Source: an uncultured Leptolyngbyaceae cyanobacterium
Lineage (GTDB): Bacteria; Cyanobacteriota; Cyanobacteriia; Leptolyngbyales; Leptolyngbyaceae
Assembly: GCA_938023035.1 (NCBI GenBank)
Contig: CALIDI010000016.1
Location: 1 to 64,000 of the forward strand
Direction: 5' to 3'
Length of the DNA: 64,000 nucleotides
Below the pieces are notes generated by a model that saw only the letters and a program-made list of their open reading frames with translations, did no database searches and had not been told where the DNA came from. The position numbers and the translations under genes are program-made. Positions 26,769 through 37,610 of this stretch are shown here, one piece after another. How positions within the stretch are numbered: the stretch's first letter is position 1; each line of letters opens with the position of its first letter.

Positions 26769-27201
26769 GCGTGTGTCTGAGTAGTGTCTGACGGTTAGAA
26801 TTGCGGCGATATGAGCCGAGTTCGCCTACGCGAATCTCATCCAACCAGAGCCTGCCATGCCCTGCGGAGGCAAGGTTTTATCAGTATAGTTGCAACTGAA
26901 GTCGTCAGGTCTACCTCCCTCCTAAGGGTTTGTCTAATTAGATTGGCGGGGTAGCTGATCGCTTAACACTTAATAAGGATTCCACTTTGAGCATCTGTGA
27001 CTGATCCAAATTTTCCTGATAAAATACTCGCTGCTGACCCTTCTATGGAAAAATCAGGGTTCTATGACATCTCATGACATAATGTGAAACATTCCATTTT
27101 TTGACTAGAGTCTGACCAATTAAGCTGAAAGGGTGCAGCAGTTGTCGTCAGGTTAGGCAGTTTATTCGGTTATTGTTTCAATCCGGGGTAAGCAAAAACA
27201 C
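26769..27201. other. 433-bp spacer without a recognisable gene
   Basis: Nothing protein-like was found. A lone GTTTCAATC at 27174, recalling cyanobacterial CRISPR repeats, is not repeated nearby. Confidence 0.4.
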
Positions 27202-28491
27202 GTGAAGGTATTAGTTGTTGGCAATGGTGGGCGTGAACATGCTCTGGCTTGGAAATTGTTGGAGTCGGGCAAGGTTAAGCAAATCACCTGCGTTCCTGGA
27301 AATGGTGGGACGGCTGCCCTGCCCCGCTGCCAGAATATTGCTCTGGGGGTCAATGACTTTGAGGGCATCGCGCGGTTTGCCCTGGTGAATAACGTTTCCC
27401 TGGTTGTGGTTGGCCCAGAAGTGCCCCTTGCCGCTGGCATCACGAACTATCTACAGGATCAAAAAATCCCTGTTTTTGGCCCCACTCGTCAGGGTGCCCA
27501 GATCGAAGCTAGCAAAGCCTGGGCAAAGGCACTGATGCTGGAAGCGCAGATCCCAACAGCAAAGGCAGTAGTGTTTAACAATGCGGAGGCCGCAACAGCT
27601 TATGTAAAGGCTCAAGGCGCGCCGATTGTGGTAAAAGCAGATGGGTTGGCTGCGGGCAAGGGGGTGACCGTAGCTGCGACTGTGGCTGAGGCTGAGCAGG
27701 CGATCGCCGCTTCCTTTGGGGGCCAGTTTGGGGCAGCAGGCCAAACAGTGGTTATTGAAGAGTGTCTCACGGGCCAGGAAGTTTCAATTTTGGCTGTCAC
27801 AGATGGACTCACGATTCGGCCCCTGCTACCAGCACAGGATCATAAACAAATCGGTGTTGGAGATACCGGTGCCAATACAGGCGGCATGGGCGCTTATGCG
27901 CCTGCCCCACTCGTGACTCCCGAACTGCTGGCGCGGATTCAGCGAGAGATTCTGGAACCAGCGATCGCCCTCCTACGACACAAAGGGATTGACTATCGGG
28001 GAGTCCTTTATGCAGGGCTGATGATTACCCCAGCGGGCGATCCCAAAGTGATTGAGTTTAACTGTCGCTTTGGTGATCCCGAAACCCAGGTGGTTCTTCC
28101 CTTGTTAAGCACCCCCCTGGAGGACTTACTGTTAGCCTGTGTGGAGCAGCGCTTGGCGGACTTTCCCCCCCTTGAGTGGAAAGCTGGAGCCTGTGCTTGT
28201 GTGGTAGCAGCAGCAGAGGGTTATCCGGGAGAGTATCAGAAAGGGGCATTGATTACTGGCATCAATGCGGCTGAAGCAGACGGCACCCTAGTATTTCATG
28301 CCGGCACTCAGGTCAAGCCCCAGGGGCTTGTCAGTGATGGCGGGCGAGTCCTTTGTGTCACGGCTGTGGCCGATGAGTTTGATGCAGCGTTTGCTCAGGT
28401 CTATGCCGCCCTGAGTCAAATCCACTTTGATGGCATTTACTTTCGCTCTGATATTGGTCATCGCGTGCGGCGATCGCATGCAGTGCTCTAA
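27202..28491 (+). CDS. purD: Phosphoribosylamine-glycine ligase
   Basis: PurD joins phosphoribosylamine and glycine in the second step of purine synthesis, using ATP. It shows the N-terminal MKVLVVGNGGREHALAWKL, the ATP-grasp core (KAWAKALM, VVKADGLAAGKGVTVA) and the family signature EFNCRFGDPETQ near residue 285. At 429 residues it is complete. The start codon is GTG. nblS follows on the same strand after a 533-base gap that shows no gene. Confidence 0.96.
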   Translation: MKVLVVGNGGREHALAWKLLESGKVKQITCVPGNGGTAALPRCQNIALGVNDFEGIARFALVNNVSLVVVGPEVPLAAGITNYLQDQKIPVFGPTRQGAQIEASKAWAKALMLEAQIPTAKAVVFNNAEAATAYVKAQGAPIVVKADGLAAGKGVTVAATVAEAEQAIAASFGGQFGAAGQTVVIEECLTGQEVSILAVTDGLTIRPLLPAQDHKQIGVGDTGANTGGMGAYAPAPLVTPELLARIQREILEPAIALLRHKGIDYRGVLYAGLMITPAGDPKVIEFNCRFGDPETQVVLPLLSTPLEDLLLACVEQRLADFPPLEWKAGACACVVAAAEGYPGEYQKGALITGINAAEADGTLVFHAGTQVKPQGLVSDGGRVLCVTAVADEFDAAFAQVYAALSQIHFDGIYFRSDIGHRVRRSHAVL

Positions 28492-29024
28492 GCAATCGGA
28501 GCGGGTAAGAATACTCACAATTAGAGCATCTGGAGGCTGCCCACAAACGACTGACTAGCTTTCTTCCGTCAGGAGACCCGATTAAGACACTTCAGCATCC
28601 GTCTAGTGACCCTCACCCCGCCCCCTCTTCCAGCCCCCTAGTTCCCCACGCATGGGAAGTTAGAAGATAGGACGAGCTAGCGCTCTTGATGGGAGCAGGG
28701 GAGCCTAGTCGCGGGCATTCAAGCAACGGGGATAAGGGCTTCATCCCGTCGTCAAGCAACGCCAAGCTTTCCTGAAAATTGCCCTAATCCGATTTAGGTT
28801 TGCCAGTTTTAGACTTTCGCAGATTCAGGTGAGGGGGGATGACTGCTCCACAGCTCAGATGACAGCTTGGTTTCAGAAAACCCTGAAATGCATTGATTAT
28901 TCTAAAATGCAAATAGGATAAGTAACGGTCAAGGCGGCAATGCCCAAGTAGGCCGTTGTCTCATTGCGTGTATCATCTCTGAGGGGGTGACTCACCCATC
29001 CTTGAACACTCAAGGGGTTACTCT
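28492..29024. other. 533-bp spacer between purD and nblS
   Basis: It holds a decayed CCTCACCCCGCCCCC-type repeat fragment (about 28610) and no coding frame. AAGGGG at about 29011-29016 is the likely ribosome site of the next gene. Confidence 0.45.
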
Positions 29025-31058
29025 TTGTTCGCTTTCTTTGCCAGATTCAGACAGGTGATTGCAAGCTGGTGGTCAGAGTTTACCCTCCAGACCAAGCTAA
29101 TGGCGATCGCAACATTGGTCGTCTCCCTGATTATGAGCGGCCTCACCTTTTGGGCCGTTAACACCATTCAGCAAGATGCTCGTCTCAACGATACCCGCTT
29201 TGGCCGAGACCTAGGCTTGCTACTCGCAGCTAATGTAGCTCCTTTACTAGCCCCGGAACAGCGCAGCGAACTCGCTCGATTTTCCCATAATTTTTACAGC
29301 AGCACCTCCAGCCTCCGTTACATTCTCTATGCCGATGAAGAAGGCAACATCTTCTATGGCATTCCCTTTTCAGAATCAGAGGTGCAAAACTCTCTGACCA
29401 TCCGGCGTAAGATTAACCTGCCAGAAGACTACGCTCAAAACCTGAACCAACCAATGGTGCGACAGCATCTAACCCCCGATGGAGAAGTAACAGATGTTTT
29501 TGTGCCGCTTTATTACGAGAACCAGTATCGGGGTGTACTGGCCATTGGTACCAACCCTAACCCAACCGTCGTCACCTCCTCCCATTTGACTCGGGATGTC
29601 ACGATTGCGGTCTTTGTTTCCATTTGGGTCATGGTGATTTTAGGGGCCGTGTTCAATGCCCTGACGATTACTCGCCCCATTAAAGAATTGCTGGTGGGTG
29701 TAAAGAACATTGCATCTGGTAACTTTAAGCAACGGGTCGATTTGCCCTTCGGCGGAGAACTAGGCGAGCTGATTATCAGCTTTAACGAAATGGCCGAAAG
29801 GTTAGAGCGCTACGAAGAGCAGAACATTGAAGAACTCACGTCTGAAAAAGCGAAATTGGAAACGTTGGTCTCGACAATCGCCGACGGAGCCGTGCTGATC
29901 GACACAGAAATGCAAGTTATTTTAACGAATCCAACAGCCCGCCGGTTGCTGGGTTGGGAGGGCAAAACAGTAGAAGGTGAAAACCTCCTACAGATATTGC
30001 CAAACCCGATCTTGGCAGAGGTTACGCGCCCTTTATATCAAATTGTGCATGGGCACTTGAAAGAAGGCGCAGAGTTTCGCATTGCTTTAACCGAACCCAG
30101 CAATCGCACGGTTCGGATTCTGCTAACGACTGTTTTAGACGCAGGGCGAGAGAATGTTAGAGGGATTGCGATGACCGTTCAGGACATTACTCGCGAAGCC
30201 GAACTAAACGAGGCCAAAAGTCATTTCATCAGCAATGTTTCCCATGAGCTTCGCACACCCTTGTTTAATATCAAGTCTTTCATTGAGACCTTGTATGAAT
30301 ATGGGGAAAACCTGAGTGAGGGTGAACGGCAAGAGTTTTTAGAAACCGCTAACCGCGAAACGGATCGACTGACACGACTGGTCAACGATGTCTTAGACCT
30401 CTCCCGGCTTGAGTCGAATCGGGCTTACACCCTAGAAGCGGTTGATCTGGTGCAACCGATTGAGCAAACCCTGCGCACCTACCAACTAAATGCCCGGGAT
30501 AAGGGAATCGAGCTGATTCAGGAGATTAGCCCCGATTTGCCACCCGTATTGGGACATTACGATCTGCTTTTGCAGGTTTTTACAAACTTGGTAGGAAATG
30601 CCCTCAAATTTACACCAAGCGGAGGAAAAGTTGCACTCCGCGCTTATACCCTCGACCCCCAAAATACCACCTGTGCTGTAGCAGATGGTAAAGGCAGTCG
30701 ATTTCTCTGCCCCCCCGTTGAGGTGGCTGATGTCGCCGCCCCGCCGGGTGGAAAGCCGCTGAGAAAGGTACGGGTAGAAGTCGCTGACACGGGCATTGGT
30801 ATCGCCCCGGAGGATCAGCAGGCCATTTTTGATCGGTTTTTTCGGGTTGAAAACCGGGTTCATACCCTGGAAGGAACTGGGTTAGGGTTATCCATCGTGC
30901 GTAACATTATTGAAAAGCATCACAGTCAGGTTCATTTGGTGAGCGATGTTGGCGTTGGCACTACCTTCTGGTTTGACTTAATGATTTTTCAGGATCCGCG
31001 CCCTGAAGCTGAAGAAGCCCGATTTGCCATCTCACCAGCAGCGATCGCCACTCGTTAA
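29025..31058 (+). CDS. nblS: NblS/Hik33 (DspA)-type sensor histidine kinase
   Basis: This is the conserved cyanobacterial membrane kinase that controls stress, high-light, cold and phycobilisome-degradation genes. Order: a membrane helix near 25-47, an extracytoplasmic domain (LRYILYADEEGNIFYGIPFS), a second helix near 196-216, HAMP, PAS (about 275-385), HisKA with His407 in NVSHELRTPLFNIKSF, and HATPase (GTGLGLSIVRNII). The length of 677 residues and the overall text fit NblS closely. The start is TTG at 29025, backed by AAGGGG. Its usual regulator RpaB is not in the window. Confidence 0.93.
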   Translation: MFAFFARFRQVIASWWSEFTLQTKLMAIATLVVSLIMSGLTFWAVNTIQQDARLNDTRFGRDLGLLLAANVAPLLAPEQRSELARFSHNFYSSTSSLRYILYADEEGNIFYGIPFSESEVQNSLTIRRKINLPEDYAQNLNQPMVRQHLTPDGEVTDVFVPLYYENQYRGVLAIGTNPNPTVVTSSHLTRDVTIAVFVSIWVMVILGAVFNALTITRPIKELLVGVKNIASGNFKQRVDLPFGGELGELIISFNEMAERLERYEEQNIEELTSEKAKLETLVSTIADGAVLIDTEMQVILTNPTARRLLGWEGKTVEGENLLQILPNPILAEVTRPLYQIVHGHLKEGAEFRIALTEPSNRTVRILLTTVLDAGRENVRGIAMTVQDITREAELNEAKSHFISNVSHELRTPLFNIKSFIETLYEYGENLSEGERQEFLETANRETDRLTRLVNDVLDLSRLESNRAYTLEAVDLVQPIEQTLRTYQLNARDKGIELIQEISPDLPPVLGHYDLLLQVFTNLVGNALKFTPSGGKVALRAYTLDPQNTTCAVADGKGSRFLCPPVEVADVAAPPGGKPLRKVRVEVADTGIGIAPEDQQAIFDRFFRVENRVHTLEGTGLGLSIVRNIIEKHHSQVHLVSDVGVGTTFWFDLMIFQDPRPEAEEARFAISPAAIATR

Positions 31059-31600
31059 TCGGGGGTGCATATCACTTTTGCGCGCCCTCTTAATAGGCGC
31101 TTGGCTGTTGGGGCCGGTTGCCAGTGCCTGACTTGTCAAAGTGATAAGTAAACCCGCCTGCACCGATTGCAATTTCTGAAGTGGCGATCGCCGACTCACT
31201 AGCTTTTTCCTTTAATAAAAAACCGATAGGTTTCCTACTTCAAACGAGTTGATTGCAACACACGAAACCCCTTGTTATGGCAAGCGTTTCAATCTTTTAG
31301 TGAACCACCTTCAAAGGCGAAAAAATGACATTTGAGCCAGGCTATTGCCTTGAATGGCTAGCCAAGAGTTTAGGATTTCTTTTGGTTTCAAAACGACTTT
31401 ACAGCTAATATAAAGAAGTGTAATGCTGCGAAATGTCGCCACGTTATGTGTCGTCACCTTTAAGTCATTGGGAAATATCTTCTTAACTCAACTGTAACCG
31501 CCATTTGCTCAGGCTTTACTGGCATTCAATTGAATTTCCAGGCTTATTTCATTAGCAGTGCTATTTCAGCTAGGTCAGCCATTACGGCTTTAATCTGTCC
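31059..31600. other. 542-bp spacer between nblS and metG
   Basis: A weak GCGCC/GGCGC hairpin lies near 31082-31101 after nblS but lacks a T run. No gene, T-box or other riboswitch could be recognised ahead of metG. Confidence 0.4.
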
Positions 31601-33208
31601 ATGAGTTTTGTCACAAACATTTGCGATCGCTTTTCCATAACAACCCCTCTTTATTACGTCAATGATGTACCCCATGTGGGAAGTGCCTACACAACAATTG
31701 CCGCCGATGTGGTATCGCGTTTCCATCGGATGCAAGGAATTCCAGTCCTTTTTGTCACAGGCACCGATGAGCATGGGCAAAAGATTCAGCGGACTGCCGA
31801 AAGTCTAAAGCGCAGTCCGCAAGAGCACTGTGATGTTGTTGTCGCAGAATTTGAGCGACTCTGGCAGGTGCTGGGGATTCAGTTTGACCGGTTTATTCGC
31901 ACCACCAACCCTCGTCACGAAGCGATTGTTAAGGAGTTTTTTCAGCGTCTTTGGGATCAAGAAGACATCTACGTAGGCCAGCAGACAGGATGGTACTGCG
32001 TCTCCTGCGAAGAGTTTAAGGAAGAACGCGATTTAATCGACAAGCGCTACTGCCCGATCCACACCAACAAGGCCGTAGAGTGGCGCGATGAGCAAAATTA
32101 TTTCTTTCGCCTGTCCAAGTACCAGGCCCAACTAGAGCAGTTGTATGCCAGCCAGCCCGACTTTATTCAGCCAGAGATTCGCCGGAATGAGGTTCTAGGT
32201 TTCGTAAGCCAGGGATTGAAGGATTTTTCGATTTCACGGGTCAATGTTTCTTGGGGGATTCCCTTGCCGATGGCACCCGAGCAAACCATCTACGTCTGGT
32301 TTGATGCCTTATTAGGCTATATTTCAGCACTGTTAGAGCCAGAAGCTTTACCCACCTTAGAAAATGCGACAGCGCACTGGTATCCCTTTAATTTGCATCT
32401 GATTGGTAAGGATATCCTGCGCTTCCATGCCATTTCTTTTCCAGCCATGCTCATGTCTGCCGGATTACCTATGCCCCAGCGCGTATTTGTTCATGGGTAT
32501 CTCACTAAAGATGGGCAGAAGATGGGAAAAAGTCTGGGCAATGTGATTGACCCGTTTGACTTGACGGAGCGCTTTGGTGCTGACGCCGTGCGGTATTACT
32601 TTCTCAAAGAAATTGAGTTTGGCCGCGATGGCGACTTCAGTGAACAGCGCTTTATCCACATTGTGAATGCAGATCTAGCGAACGATTTGGGCAATTTGCT
32701 CAATCGCACCCTCAAGATGGCGCACAAATACTTTGGTGATACATTGCCCTCCGTTTCTGCGGCGGGTCAGGTTACCTCTCCTTTGCAGGAGTTGGGGCAA
32801 AGCTTGGGTGAGCAGGTGGCTTCTGCCTATCAGCGGCTTGCATTTAGTGAGGCTTGTGAGGCAATATTGACTCTCGTGCGCTTGGGAAACAAGTTTCTTG
32901 ATGAGCAAGCTCCCTGGAAGCTTTACAAACAGGAAGAGACTCGCCCTCAGGTTCTTGATATCCTCTACACCGTTTTGGAAAGCGTGCGTTTAGCAGCCTA
33001 CTTACTCTCACCGATTACCCCTCAGCTCAGTACCGTTGTCTATCAACAACTGGGGTTCTCTGTGAACTTTGGTGACCAGTCTTTAATTCATGTTTCAGCG
33101 CCCTATAGCACTCATTCTTGTTGGGGCATACTGCCCAAAAACCAGACTCTGGGTGAACCAGTGCCTGTGTTTCAACGGCTAGAAGCTTTGGAACCCAGCG
33201 CCCCCTAG
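31601..33208 (+). CDS. metG: Methionyl-tRNA synthetase
   Basis: A class I synthetase that charges tRNA-Met. The HIGH-type motif is HVGS in YYVNDVPHVGSAYTT; the KMSKS-type motif is KMGKS in KDGQKMGKSLGN near residue 308. The connective domain has one metal knuckle, CVSCEEF and CPIH, with His as last ligand, as I recall for cyanobacterial and plastid forms. The anticodon-binding region is present, but there is no C-terminal tRNA-binding extension, giving 535 residues. It lies 86 bases before the labA-like gene on the same strand. Confidence 0.96.
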   Translation: MSFVTNICDRFSITTPLYYVNDVPHVGSAYTTIAADVVSRFHRMQGIPVLFVTGTDEHGQKIQRTAESLKRSPQEHCDVVVAEFERLWQVLGIQFDRFIRTTNPRHEAIVKEFFQRLWDQEDIYVGQQTGWYCVSCEEFKEERDLIDKRYCPIHTNKAVEWRDEQNYFFRLSKYQAQLEQLYASQPDFIQPEIRRNEVLGFVSQGLKDFSISRVNVSWGIPLPMAPEQTIYVWFDALLGYISALLEPEALPTLENATAHWYPFNLHLIGKDILRFHAISFPAMLMSAGLPMPQRVFVHGYLTKDGQKMGKSLGNVIDPFDLTERFGADAVRYYFLKEIEFGRDGDFSEQRFIHIVNADLANDLGNLLNRTLKMAHKYFGDTLPSVSAAGQVTSPLQELGQSLGEQVASAYQRLAFSEACEAILTLVRLGNKFLDEQAPWKLYKQEETRPQVLDILYTVLESVRLAAYLLSPITPQLSTVVYQQLGFSVNFGDQSLIHVSAPYSTHSCWGILPKNQTLGEPVPVFQRLEALEPSAP

Positions 33209-33294
33209 TCAGCAGCGTACGTTTATGCTTCTCACCCATTTCTCAAATGCGTGTTTCTAAAAACTAACTTTATAGAAAACTCAGTAACCTTCCC

Positions 33295-33912
33295 ATGATA
33301 AGTTCAAACCATTCGTCCTTCGAGCCAGATTCTCCCATTTTTACTCCTGATCAGGTGCTAGAAAATCGGGGGAGGGTGGCCATTTTTATTGATGGCTCTA
33401 ATCTTTTCTATGCTGCCTTGCAGTTGGGCATTGAGATTGACTATACCAAGCTACTGTGTCGGCTCACGTCGGGTTCGCGTTTGTTGCGGTCCTTTTTCTA
33501 CACTGGGGTTGACCGTACCAATGAAAAGCAGCAGGGTTTTTTGCTGTGGATGCGCCGGAATGGCTATCGGGTCATTTCTAAGGATCTGGTGCAGTTACCC
33601 GATGGCTCGAAAAAAGCGAACCTGGATGTGGAAATTGCTGTGGACATGATGTCTCTGGTTGGCTCCTATGATACGGCGATATTAGTCAGCGGTGATGGAG
33701 ATCTGGCCTATGCGGTGAATGCGGTGAGCTATCGAGGGGTGCGGGTTGAGGTAGTGAGCCTGCGTTCGATGACGAGCGATAGTTTGATCAATGTGGCCGA
33801 TCGCTACATCGATTTGGACAACATCAAAGAGGATATCCAAAAAGTACCCCGCAACTATACCTATCGACCTTTGTCTGGCATCGGGGTGGTCGAGGACATC
33901 TTAGAAGACTAG
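33295..33912 (+). CDS. LabA-like NYN domain protein
   Basis: A 205-residue NYN (PIN-like) domain protein. The acidic residues of the predicted nuclease site are visible: VAIFIDGSNLFYA near residue 26, NLDVEIAVDMM near 105 and VSGDGDLAYAV near 123. Cyanobacterial LabA of this type affects circadian output downstream of KaiC; RNase activity is predicted for the fold. It follows metG by 86 bases and may be co-transcribed. Which of several LabA-like paralogues it represents cannot be decided here. Confidence 0.88.
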   Translation: MISSNHSSFEPDSPIFTPDQVLENRGRVAIFIDGSNLFYAALQLGIEIDYTKLLCRLTSGSRLLRSFFYTGVDRTNEKQQGFLLWMRRNGYRVISKDLVQLPDGSKKANLDVEIAVDMMSLVGSYDTAILVSGDGDLAYAVNAVSYRGVRVEVVSLRSMTSDSLINVADRYIDLDNIKEDIQKVPRNYTYRPLSGIGVVEDILED

Positions 33913-33972
33913 CCTGAATCCCTATCCCTGGGATGGTTGGGTTCCGCCAGCGATGCAGTTGTTGATGTCGTG

Positions 33973-35913
33973 CTAAGGGGAGGGAGTCTGTCCCAAGTTT
34001 GCGATAGCTACAGGAATTAGGTCTTCCGCAGGTGCAAAGCCAAAGACTTGGGCGTAGAAATAAAATTCACCGTCTAGGGTGCGCTTGATATTCTCTGCCT
34101 GACGAAATCCGTGTTGCTCGCCTTCGTAGAGGACATAGGCCACAGGTAACTGTTTTTCCTTAAGGACGTTGACCATCCGCTCCGTCTGGTTGGGGGGGAC
34201 GATTTTGTCCTCGGCACCCTGAAAGAAAATAACAGGACAATCAAGCTGTTCTGCTGCGTAGATCGGCGATCTCGCCACATAAGTATCCCGGCACTCCGGG
34301 TAGGGGCCAATCAGACTATCTAAATAGCGGGCTTCAAATTTGTGGGTATCTTGCACCAGCGCTTCCAGATCGCTCACACCGTAGTAGCTGGCTCCGGCCT
34401 TAAAGATATGGCGAAACGTGAGTGCAGACAGGGTGGTATAGCCGCCCGCGCTGCCGCCATCAATCACTAGGCGATCGCCATCCACCCAGCCTTGGGCGAC
34501 CAGGTAGGAGGCGCCATTGCAGCAGTCATCTACATCTACAATGCCCCACTGCCCCTTGAGGCGATCGCGGTATTCCCTGCCGTAGCCAGTGCTGCCGCCA
34601 TAATTCACATCCAAGACAGCAAACCCTCGACTCGTCCAGTACTGAATTTTGAGGTTAAAGCGCGTGGAGGTCGCTGCCGTTGGCCCGCCATGGCTTTTAA
34701 CCAGCAGAGGCGGCAGTTCATCGGGGGGTGCCAGATAATCGGGATTAGTCGGCGGGTAAAAGAATCCATAGGCCGTTAAGCCATTCGTTGTTGGAAAGGA
34801 GATCGCCCTAGGTGTTGAAAAATAGGCCGGATCCAGATTCAGCGAACTAGAGCGCTGCAAAACATCCCAGGTCTGGGTCGTGAGATCAAGCCGTACCAGA
34901 GCGGTCGGCTGCGTGGCTGCCCCCACACTCATCAACACCGCCCCATTTCCCACCTGAATTTCCCCCAGGTCAGTGTAGGGGATATCAATCCGATCAAGTT
35001 GGCGCGTCTGGGTATTGAGGCTGGCCAAGTAGGATACGCCATCCTGGCTATAGGTGCAAATTAAGCGATCGGCACTAACAAAGTCATAATTAGAAGAACC
35101 AAACACCCAATGGGGTACGCCAAACTCCGCCTCCATTGGGTAAAGTGCTTCCACGACACCTTGGTAACGGTAGAGGTTCCACCAGCCCGTGCGATCTGAA
35201 ACAAAATACAAAACACCAGCCGGCGACCAGCGCGGTTGAATAACCGACTCCGCCACCCCTCCAGCAATCAAACTGGCCCCGCCAAGGGAGCCATCAGGTT
35301 GAATCGGGGCGACCCACAGTTCGGTGCCATCCCAGGGCATATTAGGGTGATTCCAACTGATCCAGGCCAGGGAGGTACCATCGGGACTTAAACGCGGGGA
35401 AGAATAAAAATCACAGCCGCTTGTTAGAATTTGCGGCTCTCCTCCCTCTAGGGGAACGGCTACGAGAGTATTGACGGCTTCTCCCGGTGCGGTGTGGTCT
35501 TCCCGCACACAGATGAGCCGTTGTCGGCTGAGATCGATCACCCCATCGGCATAGCGCCAGGCACCCTCAGGGGTAATCGGTTCGGGTATAGCCCCAGGTG
35601 TTTGCCGATAGAGTCGCTGATCGGCAAAGTTGGAGAAATAGACAGTGCCCTGGTGAACCAGATAAGCCCCGCCCCCATACTCATGCACTCGTGTGCGAAC
35701 ATTCAAGGGGGCCGGTGTCACATCGGTCGTCTGCCCATCCGGTGTATGGCGCACTAGCACATTACGCCCCTTTTCGGTCGGGCGGAGTTCTGTCCAGTAA
35801 ATATCGGCCCCATCCCACCGGGCTTCGCCTAACCCAATACTGCCCGATACAATCAGATCAGAGGTGATCGGCGATCGCCAAGAACCATAGGGAGCCATTT
35901 GTGCTTGCATCAT
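33973..35913 (-). CDS. S9 family (prolyl oligopeptidase-like) serine peptidase
   Basis: An N-terminal beta-propeller-like region of about 380 residues precedes an alpha/beta-hydrolase domain. The triad is readable: Ser488 in [11 protein letters not shown], Asp569 in [10 protein letters not shown] and His601 in [28 protein letters not shown] is the family oxyanion-hole text. At 646 residues it fits the acylaminoacyl-peptidase/DPP subgroup. No signal peptide, so a cytoplasmic peptidase acting on short peptides is likely. The ATG at 35913 is followed by a second ATG. Confidence 0.92.
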   Translation of the reverse strand: MMQAQMAPYGSWRSPITSDLIVSGSIGLGEARWDGADIYWTELRPTEKGRNVLVRHTPDGQTTDVTPAPLNVRTRVHEYGGGAYLVHQGTVYFSNFADQRLYRQTPGAIPEPITPEGAWRYADGVIDLSRQRLICVREDHTAPGEAVNTLVAVPLEGGEPQILTSGCDFYSSPRLSPDGTSLAWISWNHPNMPWDGTELWVAPIQPDGSLGGASLIAGGVAESVIQPRWSPAGVLYFVSDRTGWWNLYRYQGVVEALYPMEAEFGVPHWVFGSSNYDFVSADRLICTYSQDGVSYLASLNTQTRQLDRIDIPYTDLGEIQVGNGAVLMSVGAATQPTALVRLDLTTQTWDVLQRSSSLNLDPAYFSTPRAISFPTTNGLTAYGFFYPPTNPDYLAPPDELPPLLVKSHGGPTAATSTRFNLKIQYWTSRGFAVLDVNYGGSTGYGREYRDRLKGQWGIVDVDDCCNGASYLVAQGWVDGDRLVIDGGSAGGYTTLSALTFRHIFKAGASYYGVSDLEALVQDTHKFEARYLDSLIGPYPECRDTYVARSPIYAAEQLDCPVIFFQGAEDKIVPPNQTERMVNVLKEKQLPVAYVLYEGEQHGFRQAENIKRTLDGEFYFYAQVFGFAPAEDLIPVAIANLGQTPSP

Positions 35914-35976
35914 TGAACAAATTAGAAAAGATTTGAACAGAGTTGCTGACCCGTGGACGACCCAAACGTTTGTTTG

Positions 35977-36627
35977 CTATTCACAGGCTTGTAACGCGGC
36001 AATATCAGCTCCCACAATTTTGTCAAGATTGCGGCTAATTTTGCCAATCTCCCAGTTCCACCAGGCGATCGCCAGTAATTGTTGAATCACATCCTCAGAA
36101 AAGCGCTGCCGAATGACCTGGGCGGGGTTACCTCCGACAATGGTATAGGGTGGTACAGGTCGTGTGACAACCGCCTTTGCAGCGATAATAGCCCCATCCC
36201 CAATGGTGACCCCCGGCATCATAACCGACGCATAACCCAGCCAGACATCATTACCAACGACCGTATCCCCCTTAAACGGCTGATCCTTCGGGGAGGGAGC
36301 CACCTGTTCCCAACCGTGACCAAAAATTTCAAACGGATAGGTCGAAAAACCAGCCATCTTGTGGTTCGCATCATTCATGATGAAGGTCACCCCCCGGGCA
36401 ATGGCACAAAATTTGCCAATAATTAAGCGATCGCGGCTAAAAGGGTAGTGGTACAGCACACGCCGCTCAAATCGGGTCGCGTCTTCTGGATCATCATAGT
36501 AAGTGTAATCACCAATTAAGATTTTTGGGTTTTTCACTACATTTTTGATAAAGCACACCTGGGAAAAATCTGGCAGCGGAAAGGGCGTGTTGGGGTCAGG
36601 GCTGGACATAGATGAGGGGAGATCCAT
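35977..36627 (-). CDS. Hexapeptide-repeat acetyltransferase (CatB/Vat family)
   Basis: A left-handed beta-helix acyltransferase of the xenobiotic acetyltransferase group. NDANHKMAGFSTYPF holds the catalytic His, and hexapeptide repeats follow (VVGNDVWLGYASVMMPGVTI), then IVGGNPAQVIRQRF and a WWNWE tail. Relatives include streptogramin and chloramphenicol acetyltransferases, but chromosomal cyanobacterial members usually have unknown sugar or small-molecule acceptors. The start is uncertain among GTG 36657, ATG 36627 and ATG 36609; none has a good ribosome site. Confidence 0.87.
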   Translation of the reverse strand: MDLPSSMSSPDPNTPFPLPDFSQVCFIKNVVKNPKILIGDYTYYDDPEDATRFERRVLYHYPFSRDRLIIGKFCAIARGVTFIMNDANHKMAGFSTYPFEIFGHGWEQVAPSPKDQPFKGDTVVGNDVWLGYASVMMPGVTIGDGAIIAAKAVVTRPVPPYTIVGGNPAQVIRQRFSEDVIQQLLAIAWWNWEIGKISRNLDKIVGADIAALQACE

Positions 36628-36824
36628 TAAACATTGCAAATAAACATGCTTGTGCACCGAGGCCTGCTATCGTTAATCTCACATTTTGCAGAACTGCTGA
36701 CTCCTAAAGGAATACCGATTAATCAACCAGTAAAACGAATGTAAGCATACTCAGCAAGGTCACCGGGGAGTCGCTTTGGGCTTTGTCTTTAGCCTCATGA
36801 AGGCAAGCGACTAAAAACCTGAGC

Positions 36825-36896
36825 ACTTTACCGCAGAAACGCAGAGGACATCGAGCGATGGCTCTGTGTTCTCTATGCCTCTGTGGCCAGTTTTCA
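36825..36896. repeat. Dispersed repeat family C, copy 1
   Basis: ACCGCAGAAACGCAGAGG at the left and GCCTCTGTGGCC at the right form an imperfect hairpin-forming element. A second copy is at 39927-39972. Similar CAGAG/CTCTG elements are scattered in many bacterial genomes. The rest of the 36628-37074 gap shows no gene. Confidence 0.55.
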
Positions 36897-37074
36897 GGTG
36901 ATAAAATCCTCACTTCTAAGAGGATCTAAAAAGATGTTTTAAGGGCTTATTCTCTGGTAGCCCTGATTTTAACCACCGGAGATTGTTTCAACGCTCTCTA
37001 ACACCCTCGAGTTTGGCCATTGTAACCTTGAGCTTTACTTAGATTTTTAACTTTACATTTTGAATGGCCAACTG

Positions 37075-37368
37075 ATGCGAGTGCGGTTAACTGATCAGAT
37101 CCTCTACATCCATGTCGAAGATGTGCCCACGTATAAGAAAAATGGCTCTGTTGTGCGAAATAGCTACTTTTGGGCCTTACGTTCTATTGCAGTGCAAGCA
37201 CGCCGCGATCGCGACTGGGAGTTTGACTCAGAGGTGTGGGTTGCTCTACAACGGATGTTACTTTCCTTTAGTGAGTCGGGTTATTTGGGCTTGAGTGAAA
37301 CCCTGCTAGAGTTTCCTACGGGGGCAGAAATTCCTCCTAGTTTAAAGCCAGTGGCCACCTGGGCCTGA
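37075..37368 (+). CDS. Small hypothetical protein
   Basis: A 97-residue soluble protein with good coding character: MRVRLTDQILYIHVEDVPTY, then AVQARRDRDWEFDSEVW. No family recognised and no known motif seen. ATG 37075 is chosen; the frame extends to a TTG at 37060. The neighbours do not suggest a function. Confidence 0.65.
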   Translation: MRVRLTDQILYIHVEDVPTYKKNGSVVRNSYFWALRSIAVQARRDRDWEFDSEVWVALQRMLLSFSESGYLGLSETLLEFPTGAEIPPSLKPVATWA

Positions 37369-37501
37369 AATAGCTCCTGCAAAAATTACATCCTTGCCAG
37401 CCAGCCATTTGATCAGCCACTCAGAGGCTCCAGATACTAACATAGCCCAGTCTAATTCATTGTCAGCAAGGGGCACCCCTCCCCTTGCTCGCATCTTCTA
37501 T

Positions 37502-37610
37502 CTAGTACAGCAAGGCAGAAATTCCTGGACTAGTCTCAGCCATCCTCATTCCCCTTGCTGGAGTGCCCGCCAAGACTATGCCCCTTTTCCCTTCAAGGAA
37601 GAAGGGGATT
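37502..37610. repeat. Dispersed repeat family A, copy 2
   Basis: CTAGTACAGCAAGGCAGAAA, then TTCCTGGACTAG, CTCAGCCATCCTC and a pyrimidine-rich block that pairs partly with GGAAGAAGGGG. It matches 22421-22520 over most of its length with mismatches. It lies in the gap 37369-37838, in which an open stretch (37394-37675) follows the repeat text and is not judged to be a gene. Confidence 0.65.

Noticed and set aside
27170-27190. GTTTCAATCC near purD and GTTTCAATC near 31285, resembling cyanobacterial CRISPR repeat starts
   Set aside because: Each occurs once without spaced copies or cas genes, so neither is an array.
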